From the NCBI GenBank assembly GCA_027943335.1, contig BSBK01002933.1, forward strand, positions 1,525,001-1,589,000: a stretch of 64,000 nt of DNA, given 5' to 3'. Shown here piece after piece: positions 22,741-32,582 of this stretch. Both the position numbers and the translations under genes were made by a program. The notes below the pieces were generated by a model. That model was not told the DNA's origin and made no database searches. It saw nothing but the letters and a program-made list of their open reading frames with translations. This stretch comes from Chamaecyparis obtusa. Taxonomy: Eukaryota; Streptophyta; Pinopsida; Cupressales; Cupressaceae. The first letter of the stretch is position 1; each line of letters begins with the position of its first letter.

Positions 22741-24096
22741 AATGCATTTAAATGGAACAATGAAGACAATGAAGAGTGACCTCCTACCCCACAACAAAGA
22801 ACATTGTAATAAGAATAAGATATAATATAGTGTTAGAATAAACTTTGAACAAAGACATGTAATGCTTAAGTTAATGATTTAAAAAGCTGAAAATATAGGA
22901 ATTGAAAAAGAAGATAGTGCCAAGAAACATTTTCACAAATATGAAACATGAGAAAAAGTAATAACATTAACAATACCAAGATTCACAACATTAAATTTCA
23001 CCTGCAGATGATTTTCTGCAGTGGGTTGCCCAGCATCAAAAATATGCTGAGTTGCATTTGAGTTGTAACTAAGAGTATCATGTAGAATAGACCCTAAACT
23101 TTGAAAGTGTTCTCCAGCCTGACAATTCAAAATTCAATCTAGGCAACCATCAGTAAGTGAAATAAATTATAGACATCAACATGAACATCATCATAATCAT
23201 TAGACATAAATTATAGACATCAATATCAACATAATCATAATCATTTGGAGGGTATTTGTTTTGGATAGTACTATGTTTCTTGAAAGTTTTTGTGATGCTT
23301 CTAAACTTTAAAGAAATATTTTATGGCTTGATGATAATATAGATTAGTGTTTTGTTTTCTGATGGAATGTTGTTGATCATTCATGGTCTTGAAGAAACTT
23401 TTTATTTTTTTGATTCTTGAGTCTTGACGTTGTTTCTCAATGTGATATAGATTGACCACAAGATGGTTCTGTTGGTCCTCTCTTTCTATTTAATCATTTG
23501 TCTTATTCATGGTGTAAGTGTCAATATGTTATAATCCAACTAGCATGTCATACCCCCACTTCTGAAAAACCTCACAGCATGCAAATCATAGCCAAAGACT
23601 TGGGTGATCAACATACACAAATAATGATTACCCTTAGGAAATAATGATCATTAATATTCATTAATGGTGGGCGGTGATTCCTTGGTAATAAAGGCATTGA
23701 AAGCATTTATCATCTTAACCAAGTCATGGGTGGTGATCCTTGAAATAGCACAATTAGTAAAAGGAAATAACAGCATAAGTCATGGGTGGTGAGCCTTGAA
23801 TTTGGAGTGAGGAAGAAGGAAAATTGGAAAACAAAATATGGAATAATCAGGTTGGAATTGGAGAAGAATTCAGAAATAAACTTGAATTAGAAAAAAGCCA
23901 AGTTATCCAGTTCTTTTTTTGAGGTTGGGTTTCGGTTCTACTTTTGTTCTCCTCTGGGTTTGACTTGGGTTCCTTTGGAAGGAACTTGGGTGCCTGAGCC
24001 AATCCTGAGTGCACCTGTAGTATTATAAATATGATACATGAGGTATTTTATTCATAATTTTATAGGCTAACTCATTATTATGGTAACATGGGTATG
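22741..24096. other. CACTA interior, mostly unassigned
   Basis: Contains one exon-like segment (23002-23118), short AT-rich repeats with ATAATCATTA words (23160-23250), and a doubled phrase CATGGGTGGTGA at about 23725 and 23788. Otherwise nothing is recognised. Confidence 0.45.
23002..23118 (-). other. Exon-like segment with canonical splice sites
   Basis: A 117-base open segment (39 codons, phase 0 at both sides) is bounded on the minus strand by TTGTCAG before it and CTGCAG/GTGAAA after it. The peptide begins AGEHFQSLGSILHD and ends PTAENHLQ. It does not resemble transposase and I do not recognise it. It may be one exon of another captured host gene. Confidence 0.4.
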
Positions 24097-24140
24097 ACCA
24101 CACTCCATGCCTTATAATGGTACCCGACATGGAGTGTGGT
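24097..24140. repeat. Perfect 13-bp inverted repeat
   Basis: ACCACACTCCATG (24097-24109) and its exact complement (24128-24140) flank an 18-base loop. It has the form of an intrinsic stem-loop, but there is no T-run and the context is eukaryotic, so no function is assigned. Confidence 0.75.
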
Positions 24141-25069
24141 TCAAATGAAGTTGAACCAAATGCTGACCGTGATGGCTATGATCATGATGAAGATAAATAT
24201 GAATATTAAATCTAAAATATGGCTTGTAATTTGAATTTTCATTATGAATGAAGAAACTATAGATTCAAGTTGACTCATTCTATGTTGTAGTATATTTGTT
24301 CCCTAGATCTACCATATTATATATGTGTAGCCTATAAGGGACATCTTCTACTCATCCATGTATCAGAGCTCGGTGAGAGTTCTTAGGAGAAAGATAAGAT
24401 GTCAGTGGGAGATGGAGAAACCAATATCAGAACACCACTTGAAGCCTTGCAATGTTGAGAGTGGGATAAAAGCTATGTACTTGAGACCCTATATAAGGAA
24501 CAAACTTATTGAGCTTCACTTTGTTTCGAGAATAGTTTTATATTCTATACTAAACAGGGCCAGCCACATGAAGGTGGAAGCTCATTTCTACCTGCCCCCC
24601 CCAACATCACTCTAAATTCCCCGTTAACATCTAACATTCATTCATTATTTCATCCATTAATGAAATGTAACATTCATTAATTATCACACGATAACATTCA
24701 TTCACACATTAATAAAATGTGACATTCATTAATTATCACATGATAACATTCATTAACACATTATAAAATTTATGAACATTCACTACCATGTAATTAAATT
24801 CATTGGCATATAAAAATTAGTCATTATCAGTTAAGGTGCATAGATGACAATCATTTTTTTTTTTTGATTTCTAGTTTTTAAGATGTAATCGTTAAGATGA
24901 GTATCGATATCATCATGATGATCATCTACCCTCTCATTAGATCTCAATGCATGCCTATTTCTCTGTTGATGCAAAGGGAGGTCATCTACAATAACATATA
25001 AAAGGGTTAAATTAAAAACATTTTATTATAACTAAAAACATTAAAAACATTTTAACGTATTTCAGTACT
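24141..25069. other. CACTA interior with short tandem repeats
   Basis: 24629-24800 holds two to three imperfect copies of a roughly 60-bp unit containing AACATTCATTAATTATCACA. The rest is AT-rich and shows no gene. Confidence 0.5.
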
Positions 25070-25378
25070 TTACAGGCCATAATCGTATAGCTCTTTACCT
25101 GATCTAGTCACATCATCAACATCGAGGTCAATTTGTTTGGCCTCAGTCTCAACCTCAACATCATCATAATAACATGACCCCCCTTGAGAAAGGAAAAATT
25201 TCATGCGTTTATTGAATTTCCTTGTAGTCTTTTGACCTCTAGGTGATCTTCCTAATTCAGACATACTAAATGACTCACTTTCTTCGCTCGAGGAAGACAC
25301 ATCTGAAAAATACCTATTTTCTACTACCTGCACTCCATCAAATGAGAGAGATAGCAAGTAATGTGAGATATTTTTCAA
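25070..25378 (-). CDS. Possible last exon of the CACTA transposase gene
   Basis: An open frame of 102 codons ending at a TGA-, TAA- or TAG-type stop near 25070. After a possible splice acceptor (GGAGTGCAG, near 25330) it reads a Ser/Glu-rich stretch (SSSSEESESFSMSE), a basic patch (RGQKTTRKFNKRMKFF) and an acidic end. It is in the same orientation as, and downstream of, the transposase. Not recognised as a domain; it may be a C-terminal tail or a second gene. Confidence 0.35.
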   Translation of the reverse strand: MKNISHYLLSLSFDGVQVVENRYFSDVSSSSEESESFSMSELGRSPRGQKTTRKFNKRMKFFLSQGGSCYYDDVEVETEAKQIDLDVDDVTRSGKELYDYGL

Positions 25379-25695
25379 ATTGTGAAATGGTGTATTGACT
25401 TATACCTGTCAATCCATGAGACTGTGTGGGATGCTCGTGAAAGGAGTCCAGGTACCTACATATGTAATTCAATTATCTAATGTTAGATAAAAAATTCATG
25501 ATACATATACTCAAAACCACATAGTAAGTACATTAAAAACCATAAGATCCCATGGTAAGTACATCATGAATTAATTAGATTAAGCATTGATTGCATAACT
25601 ACACATTTCTATCAAGAAATCAATATTAAATAGATTAAGCAGTGATCATGTAATTGTACATTTCATTCATGTCATTTATCTTCTTCTTCATCCAA

Positions 25696-25761
25696 CTAAT
25701 CACCATGATCATCGTTGACATCGATATCATCACCACCACTGTCATTGTCATCATCTTCATC

Positions 25762-25807
<46 letters not shown>

Positions 25808-26412
25808 GTAGCATCATCATCATCTTCTTCTTCTTCTTCTTCAAGAAAAGTTGCATTAGGAACATCATCGACTAACTGTTGTTCATGATCATCATCTACA
25901 TCATCTTCTAGTTGTTTGCAATCTTCTTCTTCCATCGCATTATACCTCATCGGCCTTCCTCTTGGATCATGTCTAACAACAAATGACCAACTCAATTTAT
26001 GTGGAGCCTCTGAGTAAAATACCTACTCACATTGGCTTGGAAGAACATAGGGTTCATCCCCAACTGGCTCAAACCACCTTGTATTAATCATTGGAAATCT
26101 ATTGTCATGTTCAATAATAGTTCTATCAGGATCATTTTGATTAAGTTGTAGTCTATACCATTTAATGACGAAGAGAACTAATATAAAGGAATTAAAGTCA
26201 CACTCAAGTGTATCATCCAAAATGTCATAGTATATATTTTCAGACTCTTGAGGATGTAAGTCATTTCTAGATGAAATATTAGTCACCTGAAAGACTGTAC
26301 TTATCCTAGAATCACAAGTTTTCTTTGTGTCATCCAAATTTTTGATGCAAAATTTATGACCATTGCAAAACATAGCCTTGTGGTGTTTGACCTGCAAAAA
26401 TATGTAAAACAT
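25696..26412 (-). pseudogene. CACTA transposase, DUF4216 domain and acidic tail
   Basis: One frame runs through both halves with a single TAG at 26023-26025. Before it, YYDILDDTLECDF...VLFVIKWY and PYVLPSQCE match the DUF4216 region that closes TNP2-type transposases. After it come VFYSEAPHKLSWSFVV and RHDPRGRP. The stop falls where DUF4216 proteins usually have Gln before VFY, so it fits CAG to TAG. The tail is then a long Asp/Glu run coded partly by an (ATC)n microsatellite on the plus strand (about 25737-25830). Confidence 0.8.
25737..25830. repeat. (ATC)n trinucleotide repeat
   Basis: Nearly pure ATC repeats, reading as poly-Asp (GAT) on the transposase strand. The open frames on the other strand and in other phases (poly-Ile, poly-Met) are artefacts. 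Confidence 0.9.
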
Positions 26413-26469
26413 GTATAAATTAATGCATCAAGAGTTCATAAATGTATGAGTGATTAACAAATTTATATG

Positions 26470-26700
26470 TACTTGAAAATCTCTTAAACCATGTGCTAAA
26501 TCTATTTCCCTTTGCGTAACATTTGGTTCTCCGTTACGATGAGCTTCATTAACCAATGAAGACATAGTTTCTCATATTAATGTGTGACCTAAATGATGAC
26601 ATCGTTCAATCCATTTCATTATCCAATCTTGATTGTTTGCAATATACAAATGTATTGCATCCCATTCTCAAGCAGCTGTACAAAAAATAAATAGACTACT
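26470..26700 (-). pseudogene. CACTA transposase exon between DUF4218 and DUF4216
   Basis: Minus-strand frame reads EWDAIHLYIANNQDWIMKW, then IERCHHLGHTLI and SSLVNEAHRNGEPNV, then LAHGLRDFQ. This is the spacer region that links DUF4218 and DUF4216 in TNP2 transposases. Two TGA stops interrupt it, both where an Arg (CGA) codon would fit. Confidence 0.6.
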
Positions 26701-26753
26701 TACAACTGATTAATTTTGAAGATTAAGAATTAATTAATAGCTATAATAACATC

Positions 26754-27191
26754 TTATAATTTATTACCTCTCAATTTCCTCATTCTACCTTTCCCTACCA
26801 AGTACTCCCCTTTGAATTTTCTAATGGTGTCGAGATCCCAAATGTGATCTATATGGATCTTTGCTGCAAGCTTAGGAAGATATTCAGTAACGTACACCAT
26901 AGTCTGGTATACCATATATCTGTCCATTATAGAACCCTTAGGACATGCTCTTTGCCGAACCAAAGCCTTAAAAATTTTTAGGTACCTCTCAACCATCCAC
27001 ATTGATCGAGTGTGTACGGGTCCACACATTTCAGTCTCCTCAACTTGGTGTATGAGGTAGTGTTCTTGTACATTGAAAAAGGTTGAAGGTAGACACTTTT
27101 TCATTTCACACATTAGATGAGGAATTCTTCTCTTCCAATATTTTATATCTGCTCTATGAATTTCTTTAGATGACAACCACCTACAAGACAT
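26754..27191 (-). CDS. CACTA transposase exon, DUF4218 domain
   Basis: 145 open codons containing MKKCLPSTFFNVQEHYLIHQ, then GPVHTRSMWMVERYLKIFK and VRQRACPKGSI, the signature order of DUF4218 (LPPSFFD...HL.VHL...GPV..RWMYP.ER.....K..VRN...PEGSI). The start Met at 27191 is probably not a true start, since an upstream intron with the (AT)n repeat lies at 27205-27345. Confidence 0.85.
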   Translation of the reverse strand: MSCRWLSSKEIHRADIKYWKRRIPHLMCEMKKCLPSTFFNVQEHYLIHQVEETEMCGPVHTRSMWMVERYLKIFKALVRQRACPKGSIMDRYMVYQTMVYVTEYLPKLAAKIHIDHIWDLDTIRKFKGEYLVGKGRMRKLRGNKL

Positions 27192-27224
27192 TCAAGACAC
27201 AAAAATATATAAACACAAGACTTT

Positions 27225-27325
<101 letters not shown>

Positions 27326-27644
27326 CAAATTGAATAGATATCATTGCTTACCTCATGTATTTTCCAAGATCATATATCACTTGTTTGATGTTATTGTCGA
27401 AGTTCTCTTGGAGAGATAGGGGTAGCACGTACTGCAACAATTATAAAAATAATCATGTCATTCTTTTCTCATATAATACAATGAGAAGTACATGCAGTTT
27501 ACAAATATATTGTAAATACAAAAGAACATGACTTACCTTGATGAAGGTATGCTAATCATGCATTTGTAACCTTGACCCAAATTCACTTTTCTTTGATATG
27601 GTACTACTTATGTTTGCAGCAAATCCTGTGGGAAATCAAATTTT

Positions 27645-28370
27645 TCATATGACTTCTTTTACGACATCACTTTGTTGTTCTGTTAATAACCAAGGAAGGG
27701 CACTTGTATTAATCCATTCTCCATTTCTATTTGATTCAATGAAAATTTTCATTGCATGATTGGATTCATGAATGTCGCTACAAATTTTGACAACTTTTTC
27801 TTTGTCACACCTTCCATCCAATATCTTCCACAATGTCTCCATTACATTCTTTCCAATATGCATAGTATCAAACAAATGAACATTTTGTAGTTGCTCATAG
27901 TAGGGCAACCTACTAAATTATTTGAGATAACTCTTTAGTCCCTTTGGAAGGTGCTTAGTAGTGTTGCCTTGACGACATTCACGATCATCAATCACATAAT
28001 CAGAAAACAAAACACAATAAAAATATACAAATTCCAAACATAAACCGTTAGGTAGAATGGTAGTACCTTGATGATTAATTCTATTATATTCCAACTTCCA
28101 TAGGTGAGGTGTCATTCTCTATGGCTTAGATGTAGTCTCTTCTTTCCCATTGAAAAGATGTTTTTCAGTAATTCAATAGTTATGATTTTTGTGGAGAAAG
28201 TGTGTATACTCATCAAACACCTGCTTTCCTAAACTTTTTGAATGATGAGATTTCATCTTTGGACCACAAACTAGACATGCAAATTTTCCCTTTGTTTGAA
28301 GACCTACAAGGTAATGATACAATTGGATTAAATATGTTAATTTTTATTTTTTAGAATTATCATGTGCAAC
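27645..28370 (-). pseudogene. CACTA transposase, zinc-ribbon and MHIGKNV region
   Basis: Near 28245-28306 the frame reads LQTKGKFACLVCGPKMKS, the cysteine-containing TKGKxACPxC motif. 27645-27908 reads LFDTMHIGKNVMETLWKIL, matching the (N)DVMHIEKNV motif that follows in TNP2 transposases. Between them are stops (for example after RMTPHLWK-side sequence) and decayed segments. Confidence 0.7.
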
Positions 28371-28376
28371 TTAGAT

Positions 28377-28592
28377 TCACCATAACATACCAAAAAAATG
28401 TGTTAGCCCTGGGGCATCATGTATTGTCCATACAAGCATTGCATGGAATTGAAATTTTCTATCTCCTATTGGTCTAGAGATGTCATACATAGTGACACCT
28501 TTCCATAACTCCACTAACTCGTCGATAAGAGACTCAATATAAACATTCATATCTTTAACTTGGTATTTATTTGGTTGAATGAACAACAACAT
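28377..28592 (-). CDS. CACTA transposase, MNVYIESLIDEL region
   Basis: Reads KDMNVYIESLIDELVELW and MLVWTIHDAPGL, matching the (D)VYLxPLIDELxxLW and AALxWTINDFPAYG motifs of the Transposase_21 family. It lies directly downstream of a likely donor site (CTAG/GTATTT at about 28655). Confidence 0.8.
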   Translation of the reverse strand: MLLFIQPNKYQVKDMNVYIESLIDELVELWKGVTMYDISRPIGDRKFQFHAMLVWTIHDAPGLTHFFGMLW

Positions 28593-28655
28593 TACATAAT
28601 TATTGTGACCATTTTACTACAAAATTACAATTACATGCAAATAACTATTAAATGA

Positions 28656-29258
28656 TCAAATACCTAGAACAATCATTGTCAACATAATGTGTTCCCTCTT
28701 TATTGACATCCATGGAGGAATGTTATTGTTGATGAAAAAAATAGGCCAAACAATGTAAACAGATCTTAGCTCTCCAAATGGATTGACACCGTCCGCTACC
28801 ACTGAAAGCTTGAGATTTCGAGGTTCTTCCATAAAGTGTGGCCACTTTTCCTCTATGTCCTTAAATATAGAACCATCCGCAAGCATTCGAATAATGTCAT
28901 CTTGACTCCTATTGTGTGCATGGTAATCCATAAATTGTGCCAAGCTACTACACCTGAATAATCTTTGCAAATGTGGTATAATGGGGATGTAACGAAAAAA
29001 TTTGTGAGGCAACTTTTTTGTTATTTGATCTGTTCGATATCTACTCATATGACATTTAGGGCATTCTATTGAAAATTCATGTTCTTTATGATAAATAATA
29101 TGATCATTGGGACAAGCATCTATTTCTTGATACTGTATTCTAATATCTTTCATAGTGGCACATAATTCTCGGTATGAGCGAGGGAGAATATTCGATGGTG
29201 GTAACAAGAACTCACCTATCAATCTATAGAAAAAAATATATGTTGTTAATATTAACAA
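28656..29258 (-). CDS. CACTA transposase core (Transposase_21)
   Basis: 200 open codons with the family's marks in order: SYRELCATMKDI, YQEIDACPNDHIIY, the CPKC knuckle with SRYR, RYIPIIPHLQRLF, and RNLKLSVVADGVNPFG, the conserved SDGFNPFG site that carries a predicted catalytic Asp. The protein makes the DNA cuts at the CACTA ends, probably together with a second element-coded DNA-binding protein that I did not find. The N-terminal Met-rich 10 residues are probably intronic. Confidence 0.88.
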   Translation of the reverse strand: MLILTTYIFFYRLIGEFLLPPSNILPRSYRELCATMKDIRIQYQEIDACPNDHIIYHKEHEFSIECPKCHMSRYRTDQITKKLPHKFFRYIPIIPHLQRLFRCSSLAQFMDYHAHNRSQDDIIRMLADGSIFKDIEEKWPHFMEEPRNLKLSVVADGVNPFGELRSVYIVWPIFFINNNIPPWMSIKREHIMLTMIVLGI

Positions 29259-29275
29259 TATTTATGGTACATGTT

Positions 29276-29650
29276 TCACCATTTAATTACTATAATGACA
29301 TATATGACATACCTTAGCATACGTGACATTGATGTGTTGGATAAACCATTCATAACCTTCAAGTTCAACAACAACAATACAACAGAGAGAAGAGTTGTTT
29401 GGGAGCCTTCATAAAGGGGTGTGGCTGCCTTCTCAAGTAGAGGTATATCATGGATGACATCAACATCATCTTGATCATCATCATCAGTTGCACCAATACC
29501 AAATGTGTCATGGATCAATGTATTAGTACCATCATCTGGTGCATCATCGTCATCTTCTATGGGATCATAATCTTCAACTTCAATATTCGCACCTCCATGA
29601 TCCTCCACTTCCAAATCCATATTCTCAATATTCGCACCTCCATGGTCCAT
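29276..29650 (-). CDS. CACTA transposase, acidic linker exon
   Basis: Asp/Glu-rich start with a repeated DHGGANIE phrase, then HDTFGIG, PLYEGSQTTLLS and LLLLNLKVMNGLSNTSM. This matches the segment between the N-terminal zinc domain and the Transposase_21 core. The last 15 residues (hydrophobic) are probably intron. Confidence 0.75.
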   Translation of the reverse strand: MDHGGANIENMDLEVEDHGGANIEVEDYDPIEDDDDAPDDGTNTLIHDTFGIGATDDDDQDDVDVIHDIPLLEKAATPLYEGSQTTLLSVVLLLLNLKVMNGLSNTSMSRMLRYVIYVIIVIKW

Positions 29651-29747
29651 CTAATGTACTCCCCTAGGGAGGTCGACCTATATAAAAATGATGAACACAA
29701 ATAAACCATGATAATGATCTCATCATCAAGTGCATTTCATATATATA

Positions 29748-29984
29748 TTAATTGTTAAATAAATATAATAAAAAACTTACCAATTCATGATAATCAAACC
29801 CTCCTTCAATGTGACCATTATCCCTACAATGTCTCTTAGCTATTTTGATTAGCAATCTTCTAATGTTTAAGCCCTTACAATTATTGCAGGGACAATAACA
29901 TTTTCCATCGCCTTTTCTTTTTAAGTTTGACCACAATCTATTGATTGCATCCCCATTACCTTCTTCATTCAGATTGTCTGACAT
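29748..29984 (-). CDS. CACTA transposase N-terminal zinc-binding exon
   Basis: 78 codons starting at Met 29984. It holds KCYCPCNNCKGLNI and later KRHCRDNGHIEGGFDYHE, the CPCxxC...H...GF pattern of the Transpos_assoc domain found at the N-terminus of TNP2 transposases. This is the probable true start of the gene. Confidence 0.82.
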   Translation of the reverse strand: MSDNLNEEGNGDAINRLWSNLKRKGDGKCYCPCNNCKGLNIRRLLIKIAKRHCRDNGHIEGGFDYHELVSFLLYLFNN

Positions 29985-30187
29985 GATCGTTCTTCACTTA
30001 GATTATCTATAACCTAATTATATATAGAAATTGAAAACTTAGTTATGAAATGATGTTGTAGTATAGTATACCAAATTGAAACTCTTCTATTATTGTAGTC
30101 TTCCACCTCAAACTCTTTCCTATTGTGGCAAGAAAGAAAGATATTCAAATAATATAGTAGTTTGTAAATCAAAATAAAATGGAGGCA
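29985..30187. other. Sequence 5' of the CACTA transposase
   Basis: No coding sequence. It is the upstream region of the transposase gene, cut at 30192 by the Copia insertion and continuing at 35382. Confidence 0.45.
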
Positions 30188-30192
30188 AGTTG
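30188..30192. repeat. Target-site duplication AGTTG of Copia (left)
   Basis: Identical to 35377-35381 beyond the other LTR. Confidence 0.93.
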
Positions 30193-31356
30193 TGATGGAA
30201 TATGGATGAAGTGACTGAGAGGGGGGGTGAATCAGTCAACCATAAAACACTTAGTAATTATTTCTTTCTAGATCCCTTAGGATATCTTAATGAATATTAT
30301 CTGTTTAACACTCGGTAAATAGATTGCAGTAACTTTGTAGATGTAGAAAGTATTAGTAAATTATCTTTAGATATTCATTAGCACTTGTATATGATTAAGA
30401 TAACCATTAAGAACACAAGAGACATAGATTTAACGTGGAAACCCAATATGGGAAAAACCACCAATGTATCTAGATACTGATTTTCACTTTTCTGAAGTGA
30501 TGCCTAGTTAGAAGCCAACCCGGTAAAAGGTTACAAAACACACTGTTAGGTGTGACCTTGTTAGAGGATTTAATCACCCTGATAGGAGTGGCTTGGTAAG
30601 AAGTCTTGAAAACAATTCAATGGAATTGTCACCTTGTTAGAGGATTTACAATATGGTTTTTAAACCAACTCGGTTAAGAGATTTAGAATTTACTGTTACA
30701 ATGATAAAAAGGTAACAATGAAAATGACTTGTATAATAGTGCAACTACCTTGCTGATTACAGATCTCTATTCTGTATAAGTGTGATCCTTCCTGATTGAA
30801 TATATCTCTGCTGCTCCTCAAGGATATCTGATCATCCTTCACAAATTCGCACACACCTTTCCTGCTTTCTTCTATATATCTTCTGCTGTGTATATATTTT
30901 ATTTTCACATTTGACCTTTTATATATATGATTTTAGATTTGTCAAATCGGCATTACTTAGTATAATAGTCAGCTGAGATTAGCAAACTTTATTTGCAAAG
31001 ATCCTTCAAGGGCTGACAGTGCTCGGTGACCATAACTTTCTACAATCTTTAGGAGACCGAGGGAACTCGGTAAACACTGATAATCCTTTGATAACTGACT
31101 GAACTCGGTAAATGCTATCTTTTCTTTTGACAACCGACTAAACTTGGTAAACACTATTTTTCTTTGATAGCTGAGTGAACTCGGTACATGCTGATTTTTC
31201 TTTGATAAGCGAGTGAAATCGGTAAGCACTAAATATACTGACAGGCAGACCGACTGAGCTCGGTAGGCACTGAATACTGCAGACTATGACATAGTGTGAC
31301 ATCAAAGACAATACATAATTTGAGTAGCAATTTCCTTCAGACAATTATTTCCAACA
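30193..31356 (-). repeat. 3' LTR of Copia
   Basis: Direct copy of 34217-35376, nearly identical by eye. It contains the ACTCGGTAA-type tandem repeats in its U3 part. Confidence 0.94.
31035..31290 (-). repeat. U3 tandem repeats with ACTCGGTAA core
   Basis: About seven imperfect units of 35-55 bp repeat GA(A)CTCGGTAAACACTG plus a TTTTCTTTGATA spacer. The same array lies at 35040-35295 in the other LTR. Upstream position in the LTR (U3) suggests promoter or enhancer repeats. Confidence 0.8.
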
Positions 31357-31370
31357 ATCTCCCTCTTTGG
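31357..31370 (-). other. Copia polypurine tract
   Basis: Minus strand AAAGAGGGAGAT ends directly at the 3' LTR start. Confidence 0.85.
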
Positions 31371-31688
31371 CATTGATGGCAACACAATATGTCATAGCAT
31401 AAGAAATTTGAAAGAATTAGCTTGGTTTAGATTCAAATCTTCCTCTGTCAGCAAACTTCCTTTTTCTTGAAAAATCTTCCTTCTGACTATTGAAAATTTC
31501 TTGAAGTAATAGCAAAGACATAGCAAACACTCCCTCTTTGACAACACATGCCAAAGACAATTCACATATTATTGGTGTAAACTAATGTACCTCAAGTACA
31601 GATTCATATGCAATGATTCCTTGAATATGTTGCATCAACATGGTTGATTTTCAATCATGTTCTGGTTGATGCATCACTAAAACTGTAT

Positions 31689-32582
31689 TTAGTGAGCCTT
31701 GGATAGGGGAATGACCCCTAACTTACCTCTTAGATACACAAATGCATCCTTAGGTAATGGTTTGGTGAAAATGTCTGCAATCTGCTCTTTTGTATGAATA
31801 TATTCTAATCTGATTTCCTTGTCCTGCACCAATTCTCTGACAAAGTGATATTTAATAGCAATGTGCTTGGTCTTGGAATGCATTACTAGATTCTTCGAAA
31901 TGTTTATTGCACTTGTATTGTCACAAAATATAACAATTGGTTCTTTGATTTCAGCCTTCATACCTTGTAATAACTATTTAAACCAAACAATATTTGAACA
32001 ATTTACTACAGCAGCAACATATTCTGCTTCAGCTGTGGATTGAGATGTGCAATTTTTCTTTTTACTGGTCCAGGATACCAGTCTTTTTCCAAGAAAAAAT
32101 GCTCCACCACTTGTACTTTTTATGTCATCAATGTTCCCTGCCCAATCAGCATCAGTGAACACTTGTAAATCTAGATTGCCTCCAAATTTATACCACAAAC
32201 CATATTCTTTAGTTCCTCTTAAGTACCTTAAGATTCTTTTGATTTCCATCATATGATTTTCCTTAGGTTTAGCTGAGAATCTTGCTACTCTAGCGACTGC
32301 TAAGGCAATATCAGGTCTTGTATGTACTACATACTGTAATTTTCCAATCATAGATCGGTATAAGGTCTAATCTACTTCTTTTGAATCATCATCTTTGGTA
32401 AGTTTGAGTCTAGTACACATGGGTGTACCAACTAGTTTTGAATCTTCCATACCAAACTTCTTAAGTATTTCCTTAATGTATTTAGATTGAGTAATGTATA
32501 TACCATTCTTGCTTTGCTAAATTTGAAGACCAACAAAGAATTTTATTAAACCAAACATAGACATTTCAAATTCTTTGTTCAT
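31689..32582 (-). pseudogene. Copia RT C-terminus and RNase H, broken by amber codons
   Basis: The frame of the gag-RT ORF continues here without any shift, through stops at 32583-32585, 32517-32519, 32367-32369 and 31974-31976, all TAG. Motifs include GTPMCTRLKL, TLYRSMIGKLQYV, the RNase H stretch TDADWAG with TSGGAFFLG, SQSTAEAEYVAA, FCDNTSAI and HTKEQIADIFTKPL. All four stops fall where Copia elements usually have Gln (for example before TLYRSMIG and after WFK). Confidence 0.9.

Noticed and set aside
24097..24140. Stem-loop as a transcription terminator
   Set aside because: Intrinsic terminators are bacterial; there is no following T-run and the DNA is a plant transposon interior.
25635..25875. 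Poly-Met and poly-Ile frames over the ATC repeat
   Set aside because: Other phases and the opposite strand of the Asp/Glu tail of the transposase.
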